From Desmodesmus armatus (lineage: Eukaryota; Chlorophyta; Chlorophyceae; Sphaeropleales; Scenedesmaceae), in NCBI GenBank assembly GCA_007449985.2, contig VIIQ02000108.1, positions 280,627-344,626 of the forward strand: a DNA stretch of 64,000 nt, in the 5' to 3' direction. The notes under the pieces are model-generated. The model did not search any database. It was not told where the DNA came from and saw nothing but the letters and a program-made list of their open reading frames with translations. The translations under genes and the position numbers were made by a program. Shown one piece after another: positions 34,112 to 46,443 of this stretch (position 1 is its first letter; each line of letters begins with the position of its first letter).

Positions 34112-37100
34112 AGTTGCCAGCTGAGCGGCGGGCGCAGGATGTGCTGCAAGTGCAACATCAGCTGCGGCTCCGGCGCTTTCGGAAAGGGCAGCTGTCGGTG
34201 GGTGCACGTGAACATCATGATATTGCTACAAGCCCGGGGAGTCTCAACAGCTTGTTTGGGTTATCAGTGCTGTGCGTTGATTGCCTGGTGGTTCAGCAGG
34301 CCCCTTGCCGTATCTGCAACACGTCGTTTTTTTGCAGCAGTGGGCTTCAGGAGCAATCTGGGGGCTGCTGTTACTGTATGACTCTTGCTGGTGCCAGTAG
34401 TGGAGATGGTATTGGGCGCCCACTTGGTAGTCCTCGTGCTTGGGGCATCCTTGCTGCTGGCTTGCCTTGATACTTGGTTTGTTGGCCACTTGGGAAGTGT
34501 GTGAATACCCTTGCGGCTGCAGCAAGTCCCAGTCAGCTTTTGGCGCCTAATTGAGGGTGATCTGCTGCAACGAATGCATCTACGCAGCACAGCCCGCTTA
34601 TCGTACAACTCAGTGGTGTGAACGTGTCGGGGCATGCGCTGGCCAATGCATTGGTTATGTGAGGGTTTCGGCCTGAGGGTAGGTGGGCAACCTTGAGCCT
34701 GCATGGGCATGGCTGAAATGCGGCAGGCCGGCTAGGCTTTGGTTTCTGGGCCAGGAGCCCTCCAAGTCCTTTTTGTGCTGCCCTGTAGTCCTGGATGCAC
34801 TTGGGCTGTCATGGTGACTAGTGTTGTCTCTTGCCTTGCGAGCATGAACAGGTAACTTGTTACAGGACATGCCATACTTATCTGGCACTGGCTGTGTCCT
34901 ATTGTTGTGTGCTTGTCTTTCTGTTGTCGTGGGAGTGTGTCACTGGTCTTGTTTTTTCCCTGTAGCTGTGTGTTGCGCAAGTTGCAAGGTCTTCAGGCGC
35001 ACATGTCCGGTGTGAAGTTGTTGCTGCTTCCTGCTGTCAGGCTACGGTCAGGCAGTGCCAGGCATTCTGGTGCTGCGGAAGGACCACAGGGGCTATAAAT
35101 GCATGCACGCAGCTGCGTTTTTATTTTGTTTTACCAGGGTGGTTTTACCAGGCATGCACGCACCTGCGTTTGGGTGACAAATCAAACAAAGGCGGCCTAC
35201 CCCCACGGCCTGATTACTACTCTGCCACTGGAAGTGTTGAGCATGTGTGTGGCTTGTAAGTGCGGTCAGTCACTTGGTTGTGAGCGCACGGCGTGCCCTT
35301 CTTGCCTCTGATCATACATAGGGTGTGCTTGAGAGCCTCTTACTCTATGACAGTATGCAGCTGCATCTGGTGGCACTGCAGCATGGTTTGTCCTGCTGCC
35401 CTCATGGAATGGCTTCCAAGTCAAGTTGGCAGCTTCAGCATGGTGTCATACGTGTGTGCGCCTCCTCAAATCAATACCTGATCACGCTTGGGCGCCATTT
35501 ACTGGCATCGTCTGACATGGCATGTGTTGGGGTCGTGCATGGCAGCTGGGCAATGCATGCAGGCATGATTGTCCAATTGACTGCCAGTGAGTGTCGTGGA
35601 TGTGTCAGGATGCAGGCATGTTGTGTGGACGTGATGTGTTTTATAAGTCACCAGTTTGTTTGTATCAGTGAATGCCTGGCATGGGCTCTTGAGCTTCATG
35701 GCTGCAGGTGTAACTTCGATTGGTTGTGCCATTGCAATTAAGTTCCTACATGGTGCATGTTCGTTTGTTTGTGGCCTGCTACCACCGTGGTGATGGCTGG
35801 CATGAGCGCTTGAGCTTCATAGCTACAGGTGTAACTTTGATTTGACTTTTTGGTGAGTACGCGGCGTAGTGAGCAGCTGGCGTGCAGCCCCAGTGCCATG
35901 GCAGGCCACATGCCCTTCTGTGATGCCAAGGCGGGTGGGCTTTCTTCACCCCGTGGTTGTTGCCAACACATTGTGTGAGCAGTCAATGATCTGTTGTATG
36001 GACGTTGCCTGGACATCATGATGCCTTTTGTGACACCAGCACAGGGACAGTGTGGTCAGCCTGCAAGCAGTCACACAGTGTCAAGATGACAGTTACCAGC
36101 TTGTCACCTAGCAGGCTGCACACACAACTCAACACGCCACCGCAACCACACCACGATCACTACAGTCAGCCAGACAGACAGTTACACATATGTGACGTGC
36201 ACCTCAGCACACCCATCCCCCTACAACACATGCTTCCTGCCTGGGTTAAATTCTCACTCACAAATTGTCTTTTCAACAAAGGCTGACTCTATTGCAGCAG
36301 AAGAGCTGGTGGCTTACAGTGAGTTGTTCAACAACATACAAAAGGCAGTCCGACACAGCTGGCAGATTAAGAAATGTGCCCAGTTGCAATGTGCACTCAG
36401 ATGACAGACGAATGACACCAAGGCTCACATAGAAAGTCCACAACCCTTGATATCCACAACCATAATCAGACTGAGCCAAGCCAGCAGGTGACCGCCTGAC
36501 TGAACATGCTACATCCTGGCCCATATGGCCATACAAGGCTCAGACTGCCCAGCATTTGCCAACCAAGCTCGTGCTCTTTCTTTTGACTAAAGATAAAGAT
36601 AAAGATACAGAGACACCCCCTTGGTCTCTTAACGCCATAGGACTTCTTCCCATTGGCCTCGCGTCCGTTGAGGACTAGTCAGTAGGTCAAAGTGTGAGCA
36701 TCGGGTTGGCTTCAAAAGCACCATAGTGCCTGTGACAGAAGGCACACCACCTGCGGAGGTTCCGGTCCTCACTTGGCAGTGCTGCATATGCCAAAACAAC
36801 AGCCCAAGACCGCAACAGCCCAGACCCAACAGCAGCATCCACGCATGCGCTCATACGCAACGCATGCTCTCAGACAATATGAAGCGACAGCTTTACAGCT
36901 TTTGGGTTGAGAAACTGCTCACTCCCAGTAACATCCTGCCAGTGGCAACACAGGCAGCCGCAAGATTCAACGTAAGGAATTGAACAACCGGCACACACTG
37001 AGGTGTAGCCAGGGCACTTTGAAACAAGAAGATTGACTGAGAGTAAGGGTGTCACGTGCACACACACCACTGAAGTGCATCACGGCCACTAGCGGTAAAG

Positions 37101-38826
37101 GCTTTGCCTGCACATCTGCTGAAGAAGACATAGGGGGGCGGGTGTGGCAAGGGCGCCTCCTGGCATGTCAACGCGATGGGCAATACTCAGCAATACATTG
37201 CCGCTACCACCAAACAATTATAGATCAATCAGGCCCAACAAGCAGAGACCACCACAGACAACCATCACCACACACATACGCCGCACCTTTTTCTCTTGCA
37301 AGCGTATCTTTGGATACATAGCCAAGAGCTGCAAGACACCGTGCACCGGACTTTTCCAACATAAAAGCATAAGCACTGAGGGGGCTTGAATTTCGTGACA
37401 AGGCACAGAACATCCTACCCATATTCTGCGCAGCAACGCAGGCACAAGTGTTGCTGTCTGAAAAGCACACAATCACAACATAAGACAGCACTGCACAGCG
37501 CAGAGCAGCAGGGGCAAGCTTGACTTCAACAGTCATCTGCCGTCTTTGCTGGGCTGAGGGTCACAGTGTGGTTCCTTCCAAGGGACCCTAAGACGCCACT
37601 CAAACACAACAAATACGCAGGCACGTTTTTGTAACATGCTTTGGCGAAAACCCTCGCGGGTTTGCTGGCGGGGTGGCAAATAATAATTGACAATAATCAA
37701 CAGCCTCCGCCAACAGGCAGGAACTGCAACCACCACTCAACCATGAACAGTGTGCACATAGTAAAATCTTAGTAAAATCTTGGCAGTGCTTGCTGCTGTA
37801 GACTGTCTCGGTCCCAAAGCAAAACTGCCAGCCTCGCACCATGCAGATGTGCACAGCCCAGCATAGCGTCCCATTCACAAACAGCACAACACATGTCATT
37901 GTGCCACCCTTGAACAAGGAAGCCAGTGTTGGACGCGCAGCCAGCACATGACAACAGGGCTCAACTGAGCAATGCAGTATTCGCTCGAGACGCAGATGAA
38001 ACTGAGTAATAGACATACATAGATACATACATAAACTCCCAGAGCAAACCAGCCACAGCGGTCTGAGCTTGCAGGATTCACTACTTCCCACCATGCACAC
38101 CTCAAGGCATTTTTGGTGTTGTCGGTGCACTGCCAGAGAGGTATGCTGCCCAAAACCTGGCCCATTGCTGGCCCCTACACGCAATGCAACACAAACTGCA
38201 GTCTTTGCTGCAGGTCTGTGTTCGAGGCCGCACGGCTTGCCATCTACTAGTATGACACGCAGTCACAAGGGCTCAAACATTGGCACACCCTGCATCAACC
38301 CTACAACCCTATATCACCCCTACAACCCTACATATAGCAGCGCACTTGTCGGCAGAGATGTGGTCACTGCAGGTCCCTGCTGCCGGCATGTGGTCACTGC
38401 AGGTCCCCTGCCGTCGGCATGTGGTCACTGCACGTCCCTGCTGCCGGCATGTGGTCACTGCAGGTCCCCTGCCGTCGGCATTTGGTCACTGCAGGTCCCT
38501 GCTGCCGGCGTGTGGTCACTGCAGATCCACTGCCGTCGGCAGGTGGTCACTGCAGGTCCCTGCTGCCCCGCCGCCGCCCTACCGGCATGTAGGTCCATAG
38601 CACCGCCTTGTGGACTGGCTCCTCCTAATGCTCAGGAATGCGGTGGTCGTGCAAAGTGGCGCCTTTGCCACGCTGGGGCGTGGCTGGTCCCCTGCGTCTG
38701 CCTCTGGCCCCCTCCATCGCCCCCCCCCCCCCACCACTGCTGCGGCTGCTCCTGCATCATTAACACCTGCAGTCTCCTGTCAGGCTCTCATGTACCCGGC
38801 AACACTCGCGCAACCTGCTCTTGCTA
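34112..38826. other. 4.7-kb region without a supportable gene
   Basis: Open frames on both strands lack family resemblance and codon character. Visible structure: a duplicated ~50-bp phrase (GAGCTTCATGGCTGCAGGTGTAACTT at about 35691 and again at about 35813), an AAAGAT/AGATAA microsatellite at 36587-36608, and a minisatellite at 38361-38572. It lies between a plus-strand and a minus-strand paralogue that point towards it (3' to 3'). Confidence 0.5.
38361..38572 (+). repeat. Minisatellite, 30/31-bp unit, seven copies
   Basis: TGGTCACTGC starts at 38361, 38391, 38422, 38452, 38483, 38513 and 38544. Two alternating unit types (…TCCCTGCTGCCGGCA and …TCCCCTGCCGTCGGCA) form a 61-bp higher-order period, which shows dimer-wise amplification. 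Confidence 0.95.
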
Positions 38827-41414
38827 CTATGAGGAAGGCGAGCGCCGCCCGTCCTGCACCTGCCGCCACAAACATTCCATCACTGCAACAAAACACAGGC
38901 AGCACATCCGGGGCAGAATGCAGGTCAGCATCTGGAAGTTGGTGCTCCCCCCGCATCATCTTCATAAAGTCAAACTAGAGCCCAGCCATGCATGTGGCGT
39001 GAATAATGTGTGTGTGTCTGGCATATTGCCCAGCTGTGCTGGTACGGCCTAAGGAAGCTGATGTCACATACACTGATGCTGTTGCATTGCAGGCACAAGC
39101 CAAGAGATGTAGGAGTGAGGCAGCCATGGCGCATGCTTTCGCAGCAGGCGAACACTGCACATGCTGCCTTACGTTTGGATGGGCTGATGAAGAAGGGGTA
39201 CGCATTCAAAGCCACGCTGATGTGCTGCTCGGAGGTCAAATTGTTGATGTAAAAAGTCACCAGACGCCGCTGCTGCTGCGTAAGGTGCTGTGTGATGCGC
39301 AGCACTTCTGACAGCAGCCGCTCCACCTCCTCTGCTGATTCCAGCAGCAGCAGTGCTGCATCAAAGCTTTGGCAGCTGCCGCTGCTGCTGCTGAAGGAAG
39401 GCACTCTGCTGCCGCTGCTTGCGCCTGCATCCTGCTCAGGCAGCAAGGAAGCATCTTTCCCCTGCGTGCTCAGCAGCGCCTGCAGCCGCTGCACAACCCC
39501 CGCCTGCTGCTGCAGCAGGACACCCTTCTGCTGGCTGTACAGCTCCCAGGCTGTGGCCAGCTGCTGCTGTTGCTGGGGGCTGAAGCGGATGTTTTGCACC
39601 AGTGAGGGCCACAGCTCGTCTGGGGGAGCCTCTGGCTGCACCGTCTCCATGTTGAGGCTGTTGCACAGAAATATTGACAAGGTGATTGTGGTGTTGGTGG
39701 TGTTGCTGCTGTTGTCGGTGGTGACGGCGGTGATCACAAAGATGGTGGTGTTTTGAGGCGGAGAGGTGATAGTGGCGGCTTCACAGATGCAGGGGCACCA
39801 CAAAACATGAGGAGATCGCCTCAACCTCAGGCCGGGTGCATGTAGCTTGCAAAGAGTGTTGCTGCCATCCCTAGTTCATGGAAAGGTGGGCTGAAATGCG
39901 CGCACGGCTACGCGTATTGGTGCAGGGTAAGCAAGGCTGCCTACTGTGTACAGCTGTTGGCACTGCAACTTGTTGCTGACACAACGTAAGGTACTGCCTG
40001 CTTGCCATGCTCCCTGCTGAGCCTGCACACCACTTGTCCTTGTTGTGGGGGTGAGTCCGGCTGTGACTGATTGACTGACTGATGACTTTGCCGGGATTGT
40101 GGCCTACCCATCAAGAGGTCAACGAAAACAGAGACAAACATGTATCATGCACAACCTTCCTCAATCTGCGGCCGCCTCTCACCATAGCGCTTCCATGTGC
40201 ACCGCCACTCACCATAGTGCCTCCATATAGACCTTGTCCGCAGTCATGATGCCCAGCAGGGTCAGCCGCACAACCTCATCAACCGCTGCTTCCAGCGTCT
40301 TGGACCCCATGCCCAGTGGGCCGCTCTGTGTCCGCTGCACGAGTGCCACCCGTGCTAAGCTGTCCTTGAACCGCACTGCAAGCAGCAGCAGCACGCTTGT
40401 CAAGGCACTGCAGTCTGTCACAGCGCGATTAGCAGGGGTGCAGGTGCAGCCAGTCACCTTCCATACTGCGCTGCTGCGCTGGTCATCGGGCTTGAATCTG
40501 TGTACATCCACACTGTCTATGGCTGCAGAATTCCACCACCAAAAGCACGACCCCTTGCGATACATCCTGAGTTGGAATGGCTGGTTGCAACTCACGTGTC
40601 ACCACACGCACCTGCCAGCTCTTGGGCCGTCCAGCTCCTGCACTCACGCACCTCCTCCGTGCTGATCGCAGCCAGGCACCGTGCTGTCCTGCAGGTACCG
40701 GCTCTGCTGCTGTGGCTGCGGCCCGGCGCTGTGCTGAGGGACGCTGCTGTGGCATCACTGTCGCCACTGGGTGCCGGGCTGGCACCCCCTGCTGCTGGTG
40801 GGCTGCTGAGCTGCGCCTGATGCGTTGGCAGGAGGAACTTGCCGTGTGGCGTCAGCTGCTGCATCAGCTCGAAGGCTTTGATGTCCAGCATCATTGCAGG
40901 CAACAGGCGCTCTTGAGCCTCGCTGTCAGTTGCTGCAGCCTGCAGCACCATGGCTGTGTGGTGCAGGCATGTCTCATACCCGTCCAACTGGCTCAGCTGC
41001 ATGACCTCCTTTGCTTTGAATAGACCATTCGCCTTAGCGAGATTGCTGCGGCACAACAAATATGATAAGCAACACTCAGCACAGCAGCAGCCACTGGCTG
41101 CAGTGGTAGATGCAAGCATGCACCTGGAAGGCTTGAGCAAGCTGCAGGCTTGGCACCGTAGCACAGTGCTAGTGCACCAGCAGTGGATGGGTGGGTTGCC
41201 CCTCACAGTGCTGGACTCAAGGGTCCACGCAGTAACGAAAGCACCAGGCTACATTACGATAGCAAGAGCCTTCAGGGCGGCAGCTGTACCCTGGAAGCAC
41301 TCACTCATATTCCTTCTGCTTGAGCTTGAGCTGCTCCAGCAGAAGGTCTGACCTCTTGACTCTTCTACCACCGACCAGGACAGTGACGCCCTCGCACTTC
41401 TCCGCCTTCCTCAT
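38827..41414 (-). CDS. Coiled-coil, bZIP-like family protein, paralogue B
   Basis: The exons are 41414-41305, 41045-40612, 40375-40213, 39657-39173 and 38882-38827. They are in phase, giving 415 residues. Seen: GVTVLVGGRRVKRSDLLLEQ running into a heptad helix (LKLKQKEYEDNLAKANGLFK) and MQLSQLDGYETCLHHTAMVL; a middle module VRFKDSLARVALVQRTQ to GIMTADKVYMEAL; then LNMETVQPEAPPDELWPSLV, FSPQQQQQLATAWELYSQQK, QHLTQQQRRLVTFYINNLTS and AYPFFI. The very short last exon encodes LMECLWRQVQDGRRSPSS. Exon 2 has exactly the same length (434 nt) as exon 2 of paralogue C, and all phases agree. Gene B is head-to-head with C across 390 bp. The likely role is nuclear regulation, by analogy with bZIP-like proteins only (inference). 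Confidence 0.85.
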
Positions 41415-41804
41415 GCTTGTTTGGGAGCTGCTATCCACTGTGGCTACTCACTGTCCCGCTGCAAGCTCAGGCCGAGCAGCAAAGCCTAATTCGACCGCTC
41501 GGGCAGTTGGTAGTTCTTCCTGATGTTGCATCCAATGATGGTGCATGTGTCAATCTGGTAATGGAGGATCATTACGCAATCACGCCGATGCAATGCGCAG
41601 CCTGACGCTAAGCATTGCTTTAAGCTAATAGCAATGCTAGACACCCTCAACACCGTTGTGCCTCATGCAACTGTGTCCGTTATAGGCTCTAGACCGGGGG
41701 GTCCATGGCCAGATATGCCATAGTAGGGAGGGTTGCGTGTGGACTTGGGGTTGCTGTCAACATGCAGTAGGTTACATCGGTTAGCCAAACGGGCGCAGAT
41801 CAAG
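41415..41804. promoter_or_regulatory. Shared bidirectional promoter of paralogues B and C
   Basis: 390 bp separate the two divergent ATGs. No sequence palindrome large enough to suggest a simple inverted duplication of the promoter was seen. The two genes themselves are an inverted duplicate. Confidence 0.5.
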
Positions 41805-44800
41805 ATGCGGCGGACAAACAAAGACAGCGAGGGCATCACTATCAGGGTAGCGGGCCGACGCGTCAAGAGGACAGACCTGCTGCTGGAGCAGCTTAAGCTC
41901 AAGCAGAAGGAATATGAGTTGAGTGTTTCCGGGGCACAGCTTCAGCCCTGAAGGCTTTTGCTGTTGTATTATAACCTGGTGCTGCCAATATTGCGTGGAG
42001 CCTTGATACCAGCACTGTCAGCGTGGAGCCTTGATACCAGCACTGTCAGGGACAACCCACCCAACCACCACTCGTGCACTAGTGCTGTGCTGCTTGCTGC
42101 TGCGGCGGTGCCAAGCCTGCAGCATGCTCAAAACTGCCAGGTGCATGCTTCCATCCACCACTGTAGCCAGTGGCTGCTGCTGTGCTTGGTTCTGATCATC
42201 GTCTTTGTTGTGCCGCAGAGAGCTCGCCAGGGCAAATGCTGTCCTCAAGGCAAAAGAGGACATGCAGCTGGGCCAGTTGGACGGCTATGAGACATGCCTG
42301 CATCACACAGGCATGGTGCTGCAGGCTAATGCAGACGATAGCGAGGCTCAAGAGCGCCTGTTGCCTGCAGTGATGTTGGACATCAAAGCTTTTGAGCTCA
42401 TGCAGCAGTTGACGCCACACAGCAGGTTTCTCCTGCCAGTGCACAAAGGGCAGGACAGCCGGCCACGAAGAGCAGCAAGTGTCAGCACAGTACCCAGTGG
42501 CGCCAGTGATGCCACAGCTGCCTCCCTCAGCACAGTGGCGGGCCCGACCCAAACCGGCAGGTCCAGCAGCTGCAGGACGGCACGCTGCCTGGCTAGGATC
42601 AGCACGGACGATGTGCGGGAGTGCAGGGGCCTGACGGCACAACAGGTGGCAGGTGCGTAGCACGCGCAGGGGTGCATCATGCATAGCCAGCTGAGCCTGT
42701 GCAGCCATGTGCTTTGGCATGTGTGCGCTGCGTGGTGCCGCCATGCATCACCAAGACTGTGCGCCTGTAAGCGGCTGCGATCTTCGGACGCTGGCAGAAC
42801 GAGGGCAATTTCAGCTTTGGCTGTGCCTGCGCTGTGTGTGCTGTCACGAACTCCCAATGCCCTGGCGCGTGCTGACATGATGCTTGTAGTGCGTTTCAAG
42901 AGCGAGTTTGCACGGCTGGCGCTGGCGCAGCGGATGCAGACCAGCTCGATGGGAGGCATGGCAACAGCAGTGACAACACTGGACACAGTTTGTGACGACA
43001 TAGTGTGCCTGATGCTGCTGTGCATCATGGCTGCAGAGAAGCAGTACATGGAGGCTATATGGTAGGTGGCGACCGCATGTCTCTCAACTGCTTGTACTGT
43101 TGTTGCAATTGTTTGCTTTACAGACTGCTATGGCCATGTCTGCAGCAGGATGGGCATGTGTGTCAATGCGGCCAAGACCGAGCTCATGGCTGTTTGTCAT
43201 GATGGTCAACCACTAGAGAGTGTGCAGTTGTCAGGTGGTGAGGCGCGCTATGTGCCCTCTTTCAAGTATCTGGGGGGTGTGGTCGATACCTCTGCAAGCT
43301 GGGAGGCTGAGGTCACTGCTCGCATCAGCAAGACCAGGGGCCGCTTTGCGGAGATGCAGCGTGTGTGGGGCGCCCGTAGCTTGGGCGTCAAGCTCAAGAT
43401 GCAGTGCTTCCGTGCGTATGTGCTGCCTGTGCTACTGTTTGGCAGTGAGACCTGGGCTATTACTCAGAAGCAGGCTGACCGGTTGGAAGTGGTGCACTCT
43501 GATTGCCTCCGGCATATTTTGAATGTGCGTCGCGCTGATCGGCACAGCAGGCAACATTTATGGTCTCAGTGTGACACAGTCAGCCTAGCCAGCCACCTCA
43601 CAGCCCACAGGCTGCGGTGGCTGGGGCACGTCTTGCGTATGGGGGAGGAGCGTTACCCTCGACAGGTGCTCTTCTCACTTATGCACGACGCTGGTGCAGC
43701 ACCGCGGGGGCACCGCCTATGAGCTGGGAAAAATGTGTCACGAGGGATCTGCAGGCCTTGGGGCAGCCAACGAACATGCACGACCTTACGGATGCATGTG
43801 CGTTGCGCGGTTCTTGGCGGAGCATGCTCTACAGACTGACACACCCACGCGCTAATGGGGTGCCTTTCCGGCGACCACTCAATGCCACACGCTACAGCAG
43901 CAGGATGCGGCAGCGCGCTGAGACCCTGCCGTTCCAGGCAGCATGGTCTGCAACTGGACCAGGGGTCATGTCCAACTGAGTTGCTTGTATAGTATATGTA
44001 CAACATACTACCTATATTAGTTCTTTTTCTTGTGCTGTTGGCTTTGAGGGCCGTAACTGGCCCAGGCTTTCTAGTGCCCTAGGTCACTGGTCGCCTGGTG
44101 GTGTATTGCTTGTCTTGCACCAAGGTCGACTCGCTGCTAGCAGCATGCTGCGCGATGAACCTGGCTGGAAACACGTGTAATGATGATATGGCCATGAGCA
44201 GGGCCACCTTGACACTTGCAGACAGGCATCCTATCTAGCTCATGACACTAGTAGCCCGGCAGAATTAGGCGGCAGGCAAGCAAGCCGGCGGTGGTGATTC
44301 ACGCAGGGGCACCCTGCAGTGACGACAGCAGTGCAAGGGGCTTCCTGCAAGACCGCGCACCCTGTGCACGGTTGTGCCATGCACTCACTCAGCACTACTA
44401 GTATAGTATGCTCATCGCATAGTATGCTCATCGTAACGATTTAGGGTTGCAGCACTATCAGCAAGCTGGCCCGAGCTTCAGGATTGGCTGTAGTCCACAT
44501 CCGCGGTACCCTCATGAGCCCTTGGCTCGCTGGCTAGTGCTGACATTTTGGATCCCCTACCACCATTACTGCACTTGACTTTACTGTACTCCGCTTCTGC
44601 TGCCACAGCCTCAACATGGAGACGTTGCAGCGGGAAACTCCTCCAGACGAGCTGTGGCCCTCACTAGTGCGCAGGGTCAACTTCTCTCCCCAGCAACAGC
44701 AGCAGCTAGCCACAGCCTGGGAGCTGTACAGCCAGCAGAAGGCTGTCCTGCTGCAGCAGCGGGCGGGGGTTGTGCAGCGGCTGCAGGCGCTGCTGAGCTC

Positions 44801-45442
44801 GCAGGGGAAGGACCAAGATGCCTCCTTGCTGCCTGAGCAGGATGCAGGCGCAAGCAGCGGCAGCAGAGTGCCCTCCTTAAGCAGCAGCAGCGGCAGCAGC
44901 CAAAGCTTGGATGCAGCGCGGCCAGCACTGTTGCTGCTGGAAGCAGCAGAGGAGGCAGAGCGGCTGCTGTTAGAGGTGCTGCGCATCACACAGCACCTTA
45001 CACAGCAGCAGCGGCGGCTGGTCACCTTCTACATGAACACGTTGACGGCTGAACAGCACACCAACATATGTCTGAACGCCTACCCATTCTTCATCAGTGC
45101 AACCAAGTGTGAGAATTTTGTGTCCTGTTTTGGGTTTTTCCTTTTATAAGCAATTTTTTGGCGGCCTCGATTCACTGCTGTCATGCCCAGATATACCATG
45201 CTGATTGATCAATGCACTGGGGTAAAGCGTAGGCATGTGCCGGTGGCTTCCACACGCGTGCAAGCGCCAAGCATGCATCAAGCCCATCCAAGTCTTGAGT
45301 CTGGTCAGGCGCTTTGTGCGAATCAAACGGAGAGGAGGGTTTCAGCGCATCTTAGCTGCTGACCAAGATTCTATGTTGCCCTTACTGTCTGTGTTGTCAT
45401 GCAGTGATGCAGTGTATATGGCAGCAGGCGCAGAAGGCTTGA
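41805..45442 (+). CDS. Coiled-coil, bZIP-like family protein, paralogue C (LINE in intron 3)
   Basis: The exons are 41805-41917, 42219-42652, 42890-43061, 44609-45108 and 45405-45442. They are in phase, giving 418 residues. Seen: GITIRVAGRRVKRTDLLLEQ, LKLKQKEYEELARANAVLKA, MQLGQLDGYETCLHHTGMVL, VRFKSEFARLALAQRMQ, IMAAEKQYMEAI, then LNMETLQRETPPDELWPSLV, FSPQQQQQLATAWELYSQQK, QHLTQQQRRLVTFYMNTLTA and a last exon LMQCIWQQAQKA. The alignable relation to gene B is clear over the whole length. The residues just before my ATG (KRAQIK then MRRTNK) are basic, so an upstream in-frame start would add a basic segment. The donor of exon 1 is the unusual GTTGAG, whereas B uses GTGAGT. Intron 3 (1547 bp) carries a LINE fragment on the same strand. 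Confidence 0.85.
43100..44000 (+). mobile_element. 5'-truncated LINE fragment (reverse transcriptase C-terminal region)
   Basis: Seen: CVNAAKTELMAV, then YVPSFKYLGGVVDTSASWEA, VTARISKTRGRFAEMQRVW, AYVLPVLLFGSETWAIT, RLEVVHSDCLRHILNV, LRWLGHVLRMGEERYPRQVL. After a frame change near 43720 it continues SWEKCVTRDLQALGQ to a TGA at 43977-43979. Family knowledge: FKYLG, LL(Y/F)GSETW and RLRWLGHVLRM are hallmarks of the region after the RT palm in plant/algal non-LTR retrotransposons. The endonuclease and RT catalytic motifs are absent, so the copy is dead on arrival. It lies in sense orientation inside intron 3 of paralogue C. Confidence 0.9.
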
Positions 45443-46443
45443 GCCACGCAGCAGCAACAGCGGGCTGCATGAAGGATACAGGGCTCAAGCCAAACCACGA
45501 CAGGCTGCTAAGCAAGGGACGATCTGCAGGAGGGCGGCCGTTGTCTAGCAAGATGCCTGATTTTCAGGATCCTTTTTCAGAATGGGCTGGGCTTTTCAGC
45601 AACAGTGGGAAGAGGCGTCAGGACTACAGCATGACTGTCTGCTGCCAGCAATGCTTTGTCGCATAGCTTTACCATGCATACTGGAAGGCCCATGTGGGAA
45701 CAGGTTTGCACCTGACAAAGTGCTTGAGAGGGCAAGGGATGGAAAGATGCCTACTTTATGGCATGGTGGATGGATGGATGGAAAGATGCTTACTTTAAGC
45801 AATAGGGTGTGGTTTGGTGAGGGGACATTGTGTTCCTGGCTGCTAGCATCAGGCGGGGATGGGGTGGGAACACGGTCTAGGGTGCTCGCCCCAAGTGGTT
45901 GGGTTGTGTTGTGTATGGATGTTCGGCCTGTCAGCTGCAAGTGTTTTATCCTTATGTGCACCGATATACACAGGCGAATCGCTCGTCAGTGTTGTGGCTT
46001 TCACGTCACATAGAAATTTGCGCGGTACTGTGCTCAGTAATGGTGTCAGGCTGGGGCGTCGGGAAGGCAGCTATCCTTTGTGGGTTGGGCAAGTGCTGCA
46101 CGACGGTTTCACTAACAGTAGGTTGTGCCTGTGCCGCAGCATGCAGGCCTGCTCTGGTGTGGTGACAGCAGTGTGCTACACTGTCTGTCGGACAGCAGAG
46201 TGTCCTGCAGCCTCATGCCCTGAGGCCACGGGTTGCCCGTGCAGCTGTGGCTAGCCTGCCATGGGAGTGCTGCCTATTCATGTGCCTGTGTGCACAGCCT
46301 CTGCTGCGCAGCCCTGTTGGCATGGGTTTGCTGCACGCTGACGTTTCCTGCCCATTTTTTCTGTGCAGTTGCAGTGTTGGCGTCATCCTGTTTGTACTGA
46401 TATGTATCGGGTTGGTCTGGTCGCCAGCGCACCTAGTGCGTGA

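Noticed and set aside
37600..38184. Minus-strand open frame (194 codons) rich in Cys
   Set aside because: No motif or periodicity, and its Cys/Leu/Trp bias is typical of antisense of CAG/GCA-rich DNA.
38361..38572. CRISPR-like array
   Set aside because: The units are contiguous with no unique spacers, and the context is eukaryotic. It is a minisatellite.
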